From Bradyrhizobium guangdongense (lineage in GTDB: Bacteria; Pseudomonadota; Alphaproteobacteria; Rhizobiales; Xanthobacteraceae), in assembly GCF_006483445.1 (NCBI RefSeq), contig NZ_PPPT01000181.1, positions 1-50,141 on the forward strand: a DNA stretch of 50,141 bases. Direction: 5' to 3'. Each line of letters begins with the position of its first letter. Position 1 is the stretch's first letter. Below are positions 7,803-16,432 of this stretch, one piece after another. The notes under the pieces are model-generated. The model was not told where the DNA came from. It saw only the letters and a list, made by a program, of their open reading frames with translations, and did not search any database. The position numbers and the translations under genes are program-made.

Positions 7803-8972
7803 ATGGCAAGGATCAGGGTGGGGCTCGTGGGCTGCGGCTTCGTGTCGGAGCTGCATATGTATGCCTACAAGCGTGTCTACGGCGTTGACGTCGAGGTCAG
7901 GGCGGTGGCGGCGCGGGGCGATCAGGTCGTTGCGTTCGCACGCCATCATCAGATTCCATCAGTCTATCGCAGCTTTCGCGATCTGATTGCGGACGCCGAG
8001 ATCGACGTCGTCGACATCTGCACGCCGCCCAACCTGCACACGACGATGATCGTCGAGGCCATGCAGGCCGGCAAGCACGTCATCTGCGAAAAACCGTTCG
8101 CCGGCTATTTTGGCCGCGAAGGCGACAGGCAGCCGATCGGCAAGCATGTGCCGAAGGCGCAGATGTACCGGCACGTGCTGGAGGAGATGGACGCGACCCG
8201 CGCCGCGATCGAGAAGAGCGGCAAGCTCTTCATGTACGCCGAGGACTGGGTGTATGCGCCGGCCGTGACCAAGACAGCCGAGATCATCAGGGCGACGAAG
8301 GACAAGATCCTGTTCATGAGGGGCGAGGAGAGCCATTCCGGGTCGCATGCCGCGCACGCCGCGCAATGGGCGATGACCGGCGGCGGCTCGCTGATCCGCA
8401 TGGGCTGTCATCCGCTATCGGGCGTGCTCTATCTCAAGCAGGTCGAAGCCAAGGCGCGCGGAGAGAGCATTCGCGTTGCCAGCGTCACCTGCGACGTCGG
8501 CAACGTCACCGCCGGCCTCAAGCCGGAGGAGCGCGCCTACATCAAGGCCAATCCCGTCGATGTCGAGGATTGGGGCACGCTGACCGCGACCTTCTCCGAC
8601 GGCACCAAGGCCACGATCTTCTCCGGCGACATGATCATGGGCGGCGTGCGCAATCTCATCGAGACCTATACGTCGGGCGGTGCGCTGTTCGCCAACATCA
8701 CGCCGAATACGCATCTCGTCAGCTACCAGACCTCCGAGGAAAAGCTTGCCCCGGTCTACATCACCGAAAAGGTCGACCGCAAAACCGGCTGGCAATATGT
8801 CTGCCTCGAGGAAGAATGGACGCGCGGCTATCTGCAGGAGATCCAGGACTTCATGGAATGCGTGGCGACCGGGCGGCAGCCGCTGTCGGACCTCGCGCTC
8901 GCCTATGAGACGATCAAGGTCAATTATGCCGGCTATTGGGCCGCGGAGGAGGGCCGGCGCGTGACGCTGTGA
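7803..8972 (+). CDS. Gfo/Idh/MocA-family NAD(P)-dependent oxidoreductase
   Basis: A 389-residue protein. The N-terminal Rossmann fold starts with IRVGLVGCGFVSELHMYA (G-x-G-x-x-x), then DVVDICTPPNLHTTMIVEA and the family EKP motif (HVICEKPF near residue 97), whose lysine is catalytic. The C-terminal half is the dimerising beta-sheet domain. An insertion near residues 105-120 (about GREGDRQPIGKHVPKAQ) is longer than in many members. Members act on sugars, inositols or similar polyols, so the substrate here is open. The gene sits between RlpA-like and AMP nucleosidase genes, with 60 bases to the latter start, and no transporter adjoins it. Confidence 0.85.
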   Translation: MARIRVGLVGCGFVSELHMYAYKRVYGVDVEVRAVAARGDQVVAFARHHQIPSVYRSFRDLIADAEIDVVDICTPPNLHTTMIVEAMQAGKHVICEKPFAGYFGREGDRQPIGKHVPKAQMYRHVLEEMDATRAAIEKSGKLFMYAEDWVYAPAVTKTAEIIRATKDKILFMRGEESHSGSHAAHAAQWAMTGGGSLIRMGCHPLSGVLYLKQVEAKARGESIRVASVTCDVGNVTAGLKPEERAYIKANPVDVEDWGTLTATFSDGTKATIFSGDMIMGGVRNLIETYTSGGALFANITPNTHLVSYQTSEEKLAPVYITEKVDRKTGWQYVCLEEEWTRGYLQEIQDFMECVATGRQPLSDLALAYETIKVNYAGYWAAEEGRRVTL

Positions 8973-9032
8973 GGCCGTCGGTGTGATATGCTGCCAGGCA
9001 GCAAGCCACCGCACGAATCGAGTCCGTCACCG

Positions 9033-10508
9033 ATGATCGAATCCCCGCCGCCGCTCCCCACGCAAGCCTTCACCGATGCCGAGGCGGCCGTCGCCCGGCT
9101 GGAGGAGATCTACGACCGCAACACCCAATTCCTGCGCGACCGGTTCGAGGCCTATCTCAACGGCCAGTCCTTCGCCACCCATGTGCGCGCCTGCTACCCC
9201 TTCGTCCGGATGACGACCGCCACCCACGCGCGGCTGGATTCGCGTCTCTCCTACGGTTTCGTCGCCGGGCCCGGCGTGCACGAAACCAGCGTGACGCGGC
9301 CGGACCTGTTCCGCTCCTATCTCACCGAGCAGATGCGCCTCCTCATCGAGAACCACGGCGTGCCAGTCGAGATCGGCGAGTCCAATGAGCCGATCCCGGT
9401 GCATTTCGCCTACCGGCGCGACATCAACATCGAGGCGGCACTCACCAACGACGCCGTCGGCATGCGCTCGCTGCGCGACATTTTCGACACGCCCAACCTC
9501 GCGACGATGAATGATTCCATCGCCGACGGCACGATCGAGCTGCCGCCGGGGGCGCCGGAGCCGCTGTCGCTGTTTCGCGCCGCGCGCGTCGACTACTCGC
9601 TGCGCCGGCTCTATCACTACACCGGCACCGATCCCGAGCACTTCCAGAATTTCGTGATCTTCACCAACTACCAGTTCTATGTCGATGCCTTCGTGCAACT
9701 GTGCCAGCAGCGTCTGGCCGCGGCCGAGGCGGGCCTCGATGCCTTCGTGGCGCCCGGCAACGTCATCACGCACAATGCGCGGCTCGGCGGTGGCACGGAG
9801 GGGACTGCGCCTCCGCGCGTCCCGCAGATGCCCGCCTATCATCTGGTGCAGCCGAACTATCGTGGCATCACGCTGATCAATATCGGGATCGGCCCCTCCA
9901 ACGCGCGCAACGTCACCGACCATGTCGCGGTGCTGCGGCCGCATGCCTGGCTGATGATCGGTCATTGCGCGGGCCTGCGGAACACGCAGCGGCTCGGCGA
10001 CTATGCGCTGGCCCATGGCTATGTCCGCGAAGATCACGTGCTCGACCGTGAGCTGCCGCTCTGGGTGCCGATCCCGGCGCTTGCCGAGGTGCAGGTCGCG
10101 CTCGAGGAAGCGGTCGGCGAGGTCACCGGCCTCGAAGGATTTGAGCTGAAGCGGGTGATGCGCACCGGCACGGTCGCAAGCGTCGACAACCGCAATTGGG
10201 AGATCGCGGGGCCATCCGTCATCCGCCGCCTGTCGCAATCGCGCGCGGTGGCGCTCGACATGGAATCCGCCGCGATCGCCGCCAACGGCTATCGCTTCCG
10301 CGTCCCCTACGGCACGCTGCTCTGCGTTTCCGACAAGCCGCTGCACGGCGAGATCAAGCTCGCCGGCATGGCCAGCGAGTTCTACCGCCAGCGCGTCGGC
10401 CAGCATCTGGAAATCGGCCTGAAGGCGCTTGAGCGCCTCAAGCAGCAGGAATCCGAGCGCCTGCATTCGCGCAAGCTGCGCAGCTTCGCCGAAGTCGCGT
10501 TTCAGTAG
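9033..10508 (+). CDS. amn: AMP nucleosidase
   Basis: About 491 residues, against 484 for the E. coli enzyme. It hydrolyses AMP to adenine and ribose-5-phosphate and so controls purine nucleotide levels. The N-terminal AMP-nucleosidase-specific domain is recognised by LEEIYDRNTQFLRDRFEAYL and YPFVRMTTATHARLDSRLSY. The C-terminal nucleoside-phosphorylase fold has NIGIGPSNARNVTDHVAVLR, SRAVALDMESAAIAANGY (with the catalytic-type MES) and LLCVSDKPLHGEIKLAGMA. The ATG at 8988 is an alternative start 15 codons upstream. Neither has a clear ribosome binding site, and the shorter form fits the family length better. It ends nine bases before the convergent binding-protein gene. Confidence 0.9.
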   Translation: MIESPPPLPTQAFTDAEAAVARLEEIYDRNTQFLRDRFEAYLNGQSFATHVRACYPFVRMTTATHARLDSRLSYGFVAGPGVHETSVTRPDLFRSYLTEQMRLLIENHGVPVEIGESNEPIPVHFAYRRDINIEAALTNDAVGMRSLRDIFDTPNLATMNDSIADGTIELPPGAPEPLSLFRAARVDYSLRRLYHYTGTDPEHFQNFVIFTNYQFYVDAFVQLCQQRLAAAEAGLDAFVAPGNVITHNARLGGGTEGTAPPRVPQMPAYHLVQPNYRGITLINIGIGPSNARNVTDHVAVLRPHAWLMIGHCAGLRNTQRLGDYALAHGYVREDHVLDRELPLWVPIPALAEVQVALEEAVGEVTGLEGFELKRVMRTGTVASVDNRNWEIAGPSVIRRLSQSRAVALDMESAAIAANGYRFRVPYGTLLCVSDKPLHGEIKLAGMASEFYRQRVGQHLEIGLKALERLKQQESERLHSRKLRSFAEVAFQ

Positions 10509-10517
10509 CCGGCAGCC

Positions 10518-11828
10518 CTACGCCGCATACACCGACGATTTCGGCAGCGGGAACACCGGCGCCTGGGTCTGGATGTTGGTCGGCCAGACCACGGAGATGT
10601 GCTCGCCCGCGTTCTGCATCACGACCGGCGTCGAGCGCTCATTCTGGCCGGAGAGCGGTGTGCCCGGCGGGAAGAACTTGACGCCATAACCCTGGATCGT
10701 GCCGCCGGCGGGAATGTCGACGTCGAGCGCCGCCTTGCGAATGGCCTCAGGCTCGAAGCTGCCATACTTTTCCTTGGCCACTGGCAGCACGTTGTTGAGC
10801 AGCACCCAGGTCTGGTTAAAGCCCATCGAGCAGTGCGGCGGCACGTCGGTGGCGCCGGTCTTGGCCTGGTAGCGCGACACCATGGTCTTGATCAGGTCGC
10901 CGAGCCCCGGTGCAAGCTTCGCCGGGTCGAGCAATTGCGCAGGCACCGGATCGATGTTGCAGAAATTGTCGATGTCGGCGGCGAAGGTCGCGCGCAGCTT
11001 GTCGAGCTGGCTGTAGCCGGCGCCGTTGCCGAACAGCATCTTGAAACGCAGCCCGCTCTCGCGCGCCTGGCGCAGGAACAGCGTGATGTCGGGATTGTAG
11101 CCGGCATGCGAGATCACGTCGGCCTTGGCGCGCTTGATCTTGGTGACGAGCACGGAGAGGTCGGGCGCCGAGGCCGAATAGCCCTCGCGCAGCACGATCT
11201 GGAGCCCGGCCTGCTTGGCATAGGCTTCGTCCGCCGCAGCAACACCGACGCCGTAAGGACCGTCCTCGTGGATCAATGCGATCTTGACGTCCTTGGCATC
11301 CATGCCGAGCTTGGCCTGCGCGTGCTCGCTCATGAAGCCGGCAAAGGCCTGGCCGTACTGGTCGGAGTGGATCTGGGCGCGGAACACATATTGCAGGTTC
11401 TTGTCCTTGAACACGGCGGTCGACACCGCGGTCGTGATCCAGAGGATCTTCTTCTGCTGCTCGACCTTGGCCGCGAGCGGCACCGCATGCGCGCTCGCAT
11501 AGACGCCGAGGATGATGTCGACCTTCTCCTGGTTGATCAGGCGTTCGGACTCGTTGATCGCGACGTCGGGCTTGCTCTGGGAGTCGGCGGCGACGGGCGC
11601 AACCTTGTACTTGCCGCCGATGCCGCCCTTTTCATTGACGAGGTCGATCGCGGTCTGCGCGCCGATCGAGGAGGCGACCGAGCCGCCGGCCGCGAATGGT
11701 CCGGTCAGGTCGTAGATGACGCCGATGCGCACCGTCTCGGCCTGGGCCTGCGCGCGCGTCCAATCGAAAGTGAAAGCGGCTGCGGCCGCGGCGGAAGTCT
11801 TGAGCAGCGTTCTGCGTGACGTCGGCAT
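10518..11828 (-). CDS. Branched-chain amino-acid type (LivJ-like) ABC substrate-binding protein, orphan
   Basis: A 436-residue protein with a twin-arginine signal (TSRRTLLKTSAAAAAAFTF, mature near AQAQAETV), so it is probably exported folded. The mature part is a type-1 periplasmic-binding fold: RIGVIYDLTGPFAAGGSVAS, INESERLINQEKVDIILGVY, HEDGPYGVGVAAADEAYAKQ. This is the Peripla_BP_6 family that serves Liv-type importers for amino acids, amides, urea or aromatic acids. No permease or ATPase gene is next to it, so the partner transporter must be elsewhere. ATG 11828 has a good ribosome binding site (GTGGGAGGAACACG). The ligand cannot be inferred. Confidence 0.85.
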   Translation of the reverse strand: MPTSRRTLLKTSAAAAAAFTFDWTRAQAQAETVRIGVIYDLTGPFAAGGSVASSIGAQTAIDLVNEKGGIGGKYKVAPVAADSQSKPDVAINESERLINQEKVDIILGVYASAHAVPLAAKVEQQKKILWITTAVSTAVFKDKNLQYVFRAQIHSDQYGQAFAGFMSEHAQAKLGMDAKDVKIALIHEDGPYGVGVAAADEAYAKQAGLQIVLREGYSASAPDLSVLVTKIKRAKADVISHAGYNPDITLFLRQARESGLRFKMLFGNGAGYSQLDKLRATFAADIDNFCNIDPVPAQLLDPAKLAPGLGDLIKTMVSRYQAKTGATDVPPHCSMGFNQTWVLLNNVLPVAKEKYGSFEPEAIRKAALDVDIPAGGTIQGYGVKFFPPGTPLSGQNERSTPVVMQNAGEHISVVWPTNIQTQAPVFPLPKSSVYAA

Positions 11829-11984
11829 CGTGTTCCTCCCACTGAACCGTCGTTTTCGGACTGGCAACTTCTGCGCTTTTTGCGAAGTATCCAGAGGGAG
11901 GATTTGAAAGTCAACACGCGCCGGCATAGGCGATTTGGCTAACTCGCCTGTTCCGCGTTGCACTTCACCGCAAATGATCGGCGA

Positions 11985-12215
11985 TCAATGCGGCAGCCAA
12001 TGGCGGGCGACCTCCTGTATATCAGGGCGTTGTCGCTCCCGGCGGGGCTGATCCGTTGTGTCGGCAGGCGGCAGCGCGTCGTCGTATACGTCGAGTAACA
12101 CCCGCTGCTGGTGCCAGCGATACACCGATTCCAGGAATGCGATGAACAGGCCGCGTCGGCCGTGCCGGTATCTGCGCAAGACGAAGCTTGCGGCAACGAA
12201 GGGGGCGTGTCTCAT
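11985..12215 (-). CDS. Small basic hypothetical protein
   Basis: A 76-residue protein that I do not recognise. It starts MRHAPFVAASFVLRRYRHGR and continues with an aromatic amphipathic helix (GLFIAFLESVYRWHQQRVLL), then an acidic, proline-rich tail. The ATG at 12215 is preceded by GGAGGCGCGGACC, a strong ribosome binding site that supports it as a real gene. It is last in a leftward series with the two tiny membrane proteins at 12319-12641, separated by 103 bases. A membrane-surface or nucleic-acid-binding role is possible from the basic helix, but nothing is shown. Confidence 0.5.
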   Translation of the reverse strand: MRHAPFVAASFVLRRYRHGRRGLFIAFLESVYRWHQQRVLLDVYDDALPPADTTDQPRRERQRPDIQEVARHWLPH

Positions 12216-12318
12216 GGTCCGCGCCTCCAACGTCTTGCGGCACGCAGCCGGGGCGCCGATGTCGCGATCGTCTCAAATGGGCAGGTCATGACAAGCTCCG
12301 CTCTTGAAAATGGATTGA

Positions 12319-12465
12319 TCAACGCGGCGCGGGATTGAGCACGGGGCTGCGCCACAAGGCGACCGCCTGGTTCGGAGGTGCTCCGACGAAAACCCAGATG
12401 CAGACCGCAGTGACGACCGAGGCACCGAGACACCACACCGCGAGCCGCAATCGGTCGTTGGTCAT
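12319..12465 (-). CDS. Very small single-span membrane protein
   Basis: A 48-residue protein starting MTNDRLRLAVWCLGASVVTA, with one hydrophobic span at about residues 8-26 and a short proline-rich exit (NQAVALWRSPVLNPAPR). Its ATG overlaps the TGA of the gene at 12462-12641 by four bases, the usual sign of translational coupling. I do not know the family. Its support is the overlap, the membrane segment, and the place in a short leftward operon divergent from a large winged-helix regulator. Confidence 0.5.
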   Translation of the reverse strand: MTNDRLRLAVWCLGASVVTAVCIWVFVGAPPNQAVALWRSPVLNPAPR

Positions 12466-12641
12466 GGCATCGCCAGCGCCACCGCGAATTCGGCGTCCGG
12501 CAGACCCGGGCCACCGGTTGCAAGAACCGCGGCGGCAAAAAGCAGGACGCTGAAAAGCGCGTATCCGAACATGATCCAACCGTCATGGTCGGGCACGCTG
12601 ACGGGTGACTGAAAATCGGGCTTGGGGGCAAATGTTGTCAT
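12462..12641 (-). CDS. Very small single-span membrane protein
   Basis: A 59-residue protein starting MTTFAPKPDFQSPVSVPDHD, then one membrane span at about residues 22-42 (WIMFGYALFSVLLFAAAVLA) and a short acidic tail. The ATG at 12641 is preceded by GGAGCCTAGCC, a usable ribosome binding site. It is first in a three-gene leftward set. The start lies 203 bases from the divergent start of the winged-helix/ATPase regulator at 12845. Small subunits of membrane complexes look like this, but no complex is identified here. Confidence 0.55.
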   Translation of the reverse strand: MTTFAPKPDFQSPVSVPDHDGWIMFGYALFSVLLFAAAVLATGGPGLPDAEFAVALAMP

Positions 12642-12844
12642 GGCTAGGCTCCATTCCATATTGCGGCAAATAGACGGGCCGGTTGCGGCATCGGCGGCCC
12701 TCAACCGGTAAAAATCGCTCCAACTGATGGCGATCACTTCACAGATCGCCGGCCGATTTTCTGCTAGCCTAGGCGTACGGCCGACGAAGTCCTGAAAGGC
12801 GGCCGAAGAAGTTGCGAAAAAATTTCGAACTGGGATGTTCCGCG

Positions 12845-15800
12845 ATGGCGACCATCCACGCTTTCGGGCCCTTTCGCCTCGACGCCGAGGCGAATGTGCT
12901 GTTTCGCGACGGCCAACCGGTCGCGCTCGGACAGCGCGCGGTGGCGCTGTTGCGGATCCTGGTCGAGCGTCCCGGCGCACTCGTGAGCAAGGACGATCTG
13001 ATCGAAGCCGCGTGGTCGGGACTGGCGGTGGAGGAGAGCAATCTCAGCGTTCAGATCTCGGCCTTGCGCCGCGCGCTCGGCGAGGCCGGTGGCGCGGACT
13101 GGATCGAGACCATGCCACGCCGAGGCTATCGCTTCGTCGGTCCAACGGTTCGTCTTGAGAGCGCGCACGCTGCACTTGCTTCATCTCCGTCGCCGCGACG
13201 CATGACCCAACCGGCCGCAGGCGATGGTACGACTGTGCGCGACCCGCACGAGACGCCCTCGCAGATGATTGTCGGCCGCACCGCGTCGCTGGAAGCGCTC
13301 GACCGCATGACGGAAAGTGTGCTGGCCGGGCGACGGCAGGTCGCCTTCGTCACGGGCGAGGCGGGCATCGGCAAGACGGCCTTCATCGCCAAGGCCGTTG
13401 AGCGGCTGAAAGAGCAGGGGTTCGATCTCCTCTCGGGCCGTTGCACCGAACGTTTCGGGATCGACGACGTCTTCCAGTCGCCGATCGACGCACTGGCGGC
13501 GCGTTGCCGCGCGCCCGATGGCCATGATCTGCTCGCGACGATCCGCACCCATGCGCCGACCTGGATGCTGCAGATTCCCGACGCGATCGACGCCAGCGAA
13601 CGCGCCGCCGTGCGCGACGAGGTCTTTGGCGCGACGCGCGAACGCATGGTGCGGGAATTCTGCGAGCTCGTGGAGGCGATGAGCGCGCGTCAGCCCTGGG
13701 TCGTCGTGCTCGAGGATCTGCACTGGAGCGACCTCGCGACGCTCGACGTGCTCTCGCGTTTTGCGCGCGGAACGGCTGCGGCGCCGGTGCTCGTGATCGG
13801 CTCGTACCGGCCGGCGGACAGCGTCATCGACGCGCATCCGATCAGGCGGCTGCATCAGGATCTCGAGATCCACGGGCTCTGTGCGCGGCTGGCGCTCGAA
13901 CCGCTCGCGCGTGACGACGTCGAGCACTATTTGGCGCTTCGCTTCCGCGATCCGCAACTGGCATCGGCGCTGTCGGAGCCGGTATTCGAGCGCACCCATG
14001 GTCAGCCGCTCTTCGTTACCTCACTGGTAAAACACTTCATCGATCTCGGCGCCGTCGTCGAGACCGACGGCACCTGGCACCTCGCCTTGCCCGCGGCGAT
14101 CACCGGGCACGATATCCCCGACGACCTCCTCAACATGATCACCCACGAGATCGGTCGCCTGACGGAGGACGAGCGGCGCCTCGTCGACGCCGCGAGCGTC
14201 GCAGGTCTCGAGTTCTCCGCAAGCCTGGTCGCGGCCGGCCTGTCGCGCGATGCGATTGAGACAGAGCGTCAGCTCGAAGCGCTGGCGCGAAAGGATCATC
14301 TGCTGGTCCGCTCCGGTGCGGGGGAGTGGCCCGACGGGACCTATTCCGGGACTTACGCCTTTCGCCACAACCTCTACCAGAACGTGGTCTACCGGCATCT
14401 CGCCCCCGGTCTGCGCGCGCAGACGCATCATCGCCTGGGCAAGCGGCTGGAAGAGGCCTATCGCGGCCGCGCCGCCGAGATCGCGTCCACGCTCGCGCTG
14501 CATTTCGAGCAAGGTCGGGATTTTCCAAGCGCGCTACGCTATCTCGGCCAGGCGGCGGAAAACTCCACGCGCCGCCTCGGCCACGAGGAAGCGATCAACT
14601 ACCTGTCGCGTGCGCTTGCGATCCTCGATCGCATCGGCACGTCAGCGCAGGACGCGGTCCGCATGGCGTTCCTGCGCCAGCGGAGCTGGGCGCGGCGATC
14701 GGCCGGCGACCTCGCGGGCTCCGTGGACGATCTCAGGCAGGTGATCGCGCTGACGGCTGCGGCCGGCGAGCTTCGTCAGGAGGTGGGCGGGCTGCTCGCG
14801 GTCAGCCGTTTCACCCTGCATGCCGATCGGCGCGTGTGCCTCCAGGCCTCGGACGAGGCGCTGGCGAAGAGCGAGGCCCTGGCCGACGACGCCTTCAAGG
14901 CCATGGTGCAGGGAAGCAGCGCCAGCACAAACCTCTGGCTGAAGGGATGGGACGCGCGCGACGCGGCGCTCTGCGAGGAGGCGCTGCGCGTCACCGCCGG
15001 CGCACGCGATCACAGCACGCTGATCAGGCGCTGCGGCATCGAAGGCATTCTCGAATGCCTGCGCGCGCGCTACGAGGCGTGCCGGCAGACCGGCACCGAC
15101 GGCAAGCGGCTCGCGCAGGAGGTCGGCGACGTCTATGTCTTCGTGCTGTTCAACTCGATGGAATCGACGGCCTTGATCCATCTCGGCCAATGGCGCCGAT
15201 TGCAGCGGGAGACGATCGCGGCGCTCGCGCTCGCCGAAAAGAACGCCAACCCGCCGGCGATAGCGCTGTGCCGCCTGGCGCTGGCCTGGCTGCACGTCGA
15301 GGCGATGGATTTTGCCGGCGCGCGCGATCTGTGCGAGGGCGTCGATGAAGGCGTGCTCGCGGAAAACCCGTTCGCCTTCTTCTACCAGCGCGCCGTGCTC
15401 GCAAAAGCCTTTGTCGGCCTCAACGAGCCGCAGCGCGCGAAGAACCAGTTCGACAGCGTGCAGCGCCGGCTCGACTCCGATGCCATCATGCTCGACTACA
15501 CGATCTATGCGCAGCTCCATCACTGTCTCGGCGAGTACGGTCTCAGGACCGGCGACATCGCGCTGGCGCGGCGGGCGGCCGACGAGCTCTACGCCTATGT
15601 GGCGCGTGCGCCGGACCTCAATCATCTGGCGCAGGCGCACGGGTTGCGGGCCCGGATTGCAGTGGCCTCGGGCGACCGCGACGAAGCGCTGGCGAACCTC
15701 ACGACGGGCTTCTCGATCGTCGACAAGGAAAACTTTCCGCTCGCGGCCTGGCGCGTCTATGACAGCGCCGCCGAAGTCTTCACCGCCATCGGCGACGTCA

Positions 15801-15937
15801 AGCGCGCGGCGACCTATCGCAACCGCTTCGCCGACGTGATCCGCACGCTCGCCGACAATTTTGCTCCCGACGATCGCCTGCACAAATCCCTGATGGCGGC
15901 GCTCGCGACGCGGATGGCGGACGGTTCGCGAAGGTAG
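12845..15937 (+). CDS. OmpR-type winged-helix regulator fused to AAA-type ATPase and TPR-like repeats
   Basis: A 1030-residue multidomain protein. Residues 1-100 are an OmpR/PhoB-like DNA-binding domain without receiver (FGPFRLDAEANVLFRDGQPV, VSKDDLIEAAWSGLAVEESN, IETMPRRGYRFVGP). Residues about 145-430 are a STAND/AAA-type ATPase with Walker A GEAGIGKT at 171-178 and Walker B VVVLEDLHWSD at 286-296. The remainder, about 550-1030, is helical TPR-like repeat. This architecture matches signal-transduction ATPases that sense a ligand or protein through the repeats and then bind DNA. ATG 12845 was preferred to a TTG 33 bases upstream, because family members begin just before the FGPFRLD strand. 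The divergent small-gene operon is an obvious candidate target. Confidence 0.85.
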   Translation: MATIHAFGPFRLDAEANVLFRDGQPVALGQRAVALLRILVERPGALVSKDDLIEAAWSGLAVEESNLSVQISALRRALGEAGGADWIETMPRRGYRFVGPTVRLESAHAALASSPSPRRMTQPAAGDGTTVRDPHETPSQMIVGRTASLEALDRMTESVLAGRRQVAFVTGEAGIGKTAFIAKAVERLKEQGFDLLSGRCTERFGIDDVFQSPIDALAARCRAPDGHDLLATIRTHAPTWMLQIPDAIDASERAAVRDEVFGATRERMVREFCELVEAMSARQPWVVVLEDLHWSDLATLDVLSRFARGTAAAPVLVIGSYRPADSVIDAHPIRRLHQDLEIHGLCARLALEPLARDDVEHYLALRFRDPQLASALSEPVFERTHGQPLFVTSLVKHFIDLGAVVETDGTWHLALPAAITGHDIPDDLLNMITHEIGRLTEDERRLVDAASVAGLEFSASLVAAGLSRDAIETERQLEALARKDHLLVRSGAGEWPDGTYSGTYAFRHNLYQNVVYRHLAPGLRAQTHHRLGKRLEEAYRGRAAEIASTLALHFEQGRDFPSALRYLGQAAENSTRRLGHEEAINYLSRALAILDRIGTSAQDAVRMAFLRQRSWARRSAGDLAGSVDDLRQVIALTAAAGELRQEVGGLLAVSRFTLHADRRVCLQASDEALAKSEALADDAFKAMVQGSSASTNLWLKGWDARDAALCEEALRVTAGARDHSTLIRRCGIEGILECLRARYEACRQTGTDGKRLAQEVGDVYVFVLFNSMESTALIHLGQWRRLQRETIAALALAEKNANPPAIALCRLALAWLHVEAMDFAGARDLCEGVDEGVLAENPFAFFYQRAVLAKAFVGLNEPQRAKNQFDSVQRRLDSDAIMLDYTIYAQLHHCLGEYGLRTGDIALARRAADELYAYVARAPDLNHLAQAHGLRARIAVASGDRDEALANLTTGFSIVDKENFPLAAWRVYDSAAEVFTAIGDVKRAATYRNRFADVIRTLADNFAPDDRLHKSLMAALATRMADGSRR

Positions 15938-16432
15938 CCATGTGCGAGGAAAAATGATCGCGATCAAGAAGCGCTATGATCACGATCAAATGATCGGACG
16001 ATAGCCTGATGGTCGTGCGGCGCGCGCTGCGTCAGCTTCGTTATGTTGCTGAACAGGAACCGGCGAGTCCCTGCCAGTTTTCCCAGAGTCTCATTCTTTT
16101 GACGACGCGCTTGCGGGGGCAGGCTCTGGGAAGCCCGGCGTGTCGTTTGCTGCGATGTCTCGTCCATTCACGTGGCGCGATACGAGATGCGGGCATCCAT
16201 TTGTCATCTGTGCATTTTCAGCTCGCTTCCGTAGCACGGTAGCGGTTCCCGCGATCGTGATGGCTTTCCTTGGCGTGTGCGATGTCTGCCGCGACCTGCG
16301 GTCGGCCTTCGGCTTGTGCGCATCGAAGGTTGCGTGTCATGTTAGCTACGCAATTGCACGGGAAGCCAAATTCCCGGCACGGCCGTTTGGCCATTCATGG
16401 GTGGAACGCAAAAGATTCTAAGGAGAAGGGAC
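15938..16432 (+). other. 495-base gene-free region upstream of the sugar ABC operon
   Basis: I see no convincing gene here. Short open frames on both strands lack ribosome binding sites and recognisable sequence. The region holds a pair of 12-base palindromes near its left end (annotated separately) and the ribosome binding site AAGGAGAAGGGAC just before the gene at 16433. It is long enough for a regulated promoter or a small RNA, but neither could be recognised. Confidence 0.5.
15955..15988. promoter_or_regulatory. Twin palindromes, candidate operator pair
   Basis: TGATCGCGATCA (15955-15966) is a perfect 12-base palindrome. TGATCACGATCA (15977-15988) differs at one base. Their centres are 22 bases apart, about two helical turns, so two dimers could bind on one face. 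A further half site TGATC begins at 15991. They lie just after the winged-helix/ATPase gene and about 445 bases before the sugar importer. Confidence 0.4.

Noticed and set aside
12022..12276. Alternative frames overlapping the small gene at 11985-12215
   Set aside because: They lack ribosome binding sites, while the chosen frame has GGAGG ahead of its ATG.
16009..16421. Short plus-strand frames in the 495-base gap
   Set aside because: No ribosome binding site, no hydrophobic or motif content, and composition like random frames.
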